Origin: Gammaproteobacteria bacterium | GTDB lineage: Bacteria > Pseudomonadota > Gammaproteobacteria > Chromatiales > Chromatiaceae | Length of the DNA: 5,782 nt | NCBI GenBank assembly: GCA_030621975.1 | Contig: JAUXGQ010000142.1 | Location: forward strand, 1-5,782 | Direction: 5' to 3' | Part shown: positions 5,700 through 5,782 of the stretch, piece by piece | How the letters are laid out: every line of letters begins with the position of its first letter | How positions within the stretch are numbered: position 1 is the first letter of the stretch | Translations under genes and position numbers: made by a program | Notes under the pieces: model-generated | Told to the model about the DNA's origin: nothing | Database searches by the model: none | The model's input: only the letters and a program-made list of their open reading frames with translations

Positions 5700-5782
5700 G
5701 TGGAATTCGAATGGGACGACAGAAAAGCCGCAAAGAATCTAAAGAAACATGGAGTTTCGTTTCGTGAGGCGGCATCAGTTTA
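5700..5782 (+). CDS. brnT: BrnT-like (DUF497) toxin, 5' part only, in first-cassette position
   Basis: BrnT toxins are small RelE-fold ribonucleases paired with a BrnA antitoxin that also represses the operon. The GTG at 5700 opens a frame reading VEFEWDDRKAAKNLKKHGVS and then FREAASV before the window ends; the FEWDxxKAxxNLKKHGVSFxEA pattern is the hallmark of the family's N-terminus. AAGG (5690-5693) lies six bases upstream. The ATG at 5682 is in the same frame but is closed by TGA at 5694, so GTG is the likely start. The gene begins 29 bases after the attI core and points away from intI, as in a first gene cassette. The antitoxin and the cassette's attC, if present, lie outside the window. 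Only 27 codons are visible, so activity cannot be judged. Confidence 0.82.
   Translation, partial: MEFEWDDRKAAKNLKKHGVSFREAASV

Noticed and set aside
1..5782. CRISPR array, tRNA or rRNA genes
   Set aside because: No regularly spaced repeats of 25-40 bases and no cloverleaf or rRNA-like conserved stretches were seen on either strand.

Overview
The window looks like a piece of chromosome from a GC-rich gammaproteobacterium. Two conserved housekeeping genes stand head to head, metG (leftward, its 3' end cut by the window edge) and apbC/mrp (rightward), an arrangement known from Escherichia coli and Pseudomonas. The exact lineage cannot be fixed from sequence alone; a Chromatiales-like or related sulfur/halophile-type gammaproteobacterium is only a guess.

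Layout. 1-1925 (-): methionyl-tRNA synthetase, class with zinc knuckle and C-terminal tRNA-binding domain. 1926-2116: divergent promoter region. 2117-3208 (+): ApbC/Mrp iron-sulfur carrier ATPase, closed by a strong, probably bidirectional terminator at 3215-3243. From about 3258 onward the base composition drops and the region becomes accessory: an integron with signs of decay. 3369-4406 (-) encodes a winged-helix / GHKL ATPase / STAS-like (DUF4325) regulator. Its flanks carry matching inverse core sites and an attC-like 3' end, so I read 3258-4505 as an integron gene cassette (1248 bp). 4659-5528 (-) is a broken integron integrase (intI) with an amber stop in its N-terminal part and an in-frame deletion that removes nearly the whole catalytic domain but leaves the tyrosine and the C-terminal tail. 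5529-5671 holds the likely intI promoter and an attI-like recombination site ending in GTTAGGC. From 5700 (+) a BrnT-type (DUF497) toxin gene starts and runs off the window; it sits where the first array cassette should be.

How it fits together. The integrase cannot be catalytic in its present form, so the cassettes here can move only if an integrase is supplied in trans. The brnT cassette lies on the conventional attI side. The regulator cassette lies on the other side of intI, right behind the apbC terminator and in the same orientation as intI, which is not the usual array position and suggests secondary-site insertion or rearrangement. The most novel part is the regulator cassette: a one-protein version of an anti-sigma-kinase / anti-anti-sigma pair joined to a DNA-binding domain, preceded by three TTGACA boxes at 21-22 bp steps that could be its own operator.
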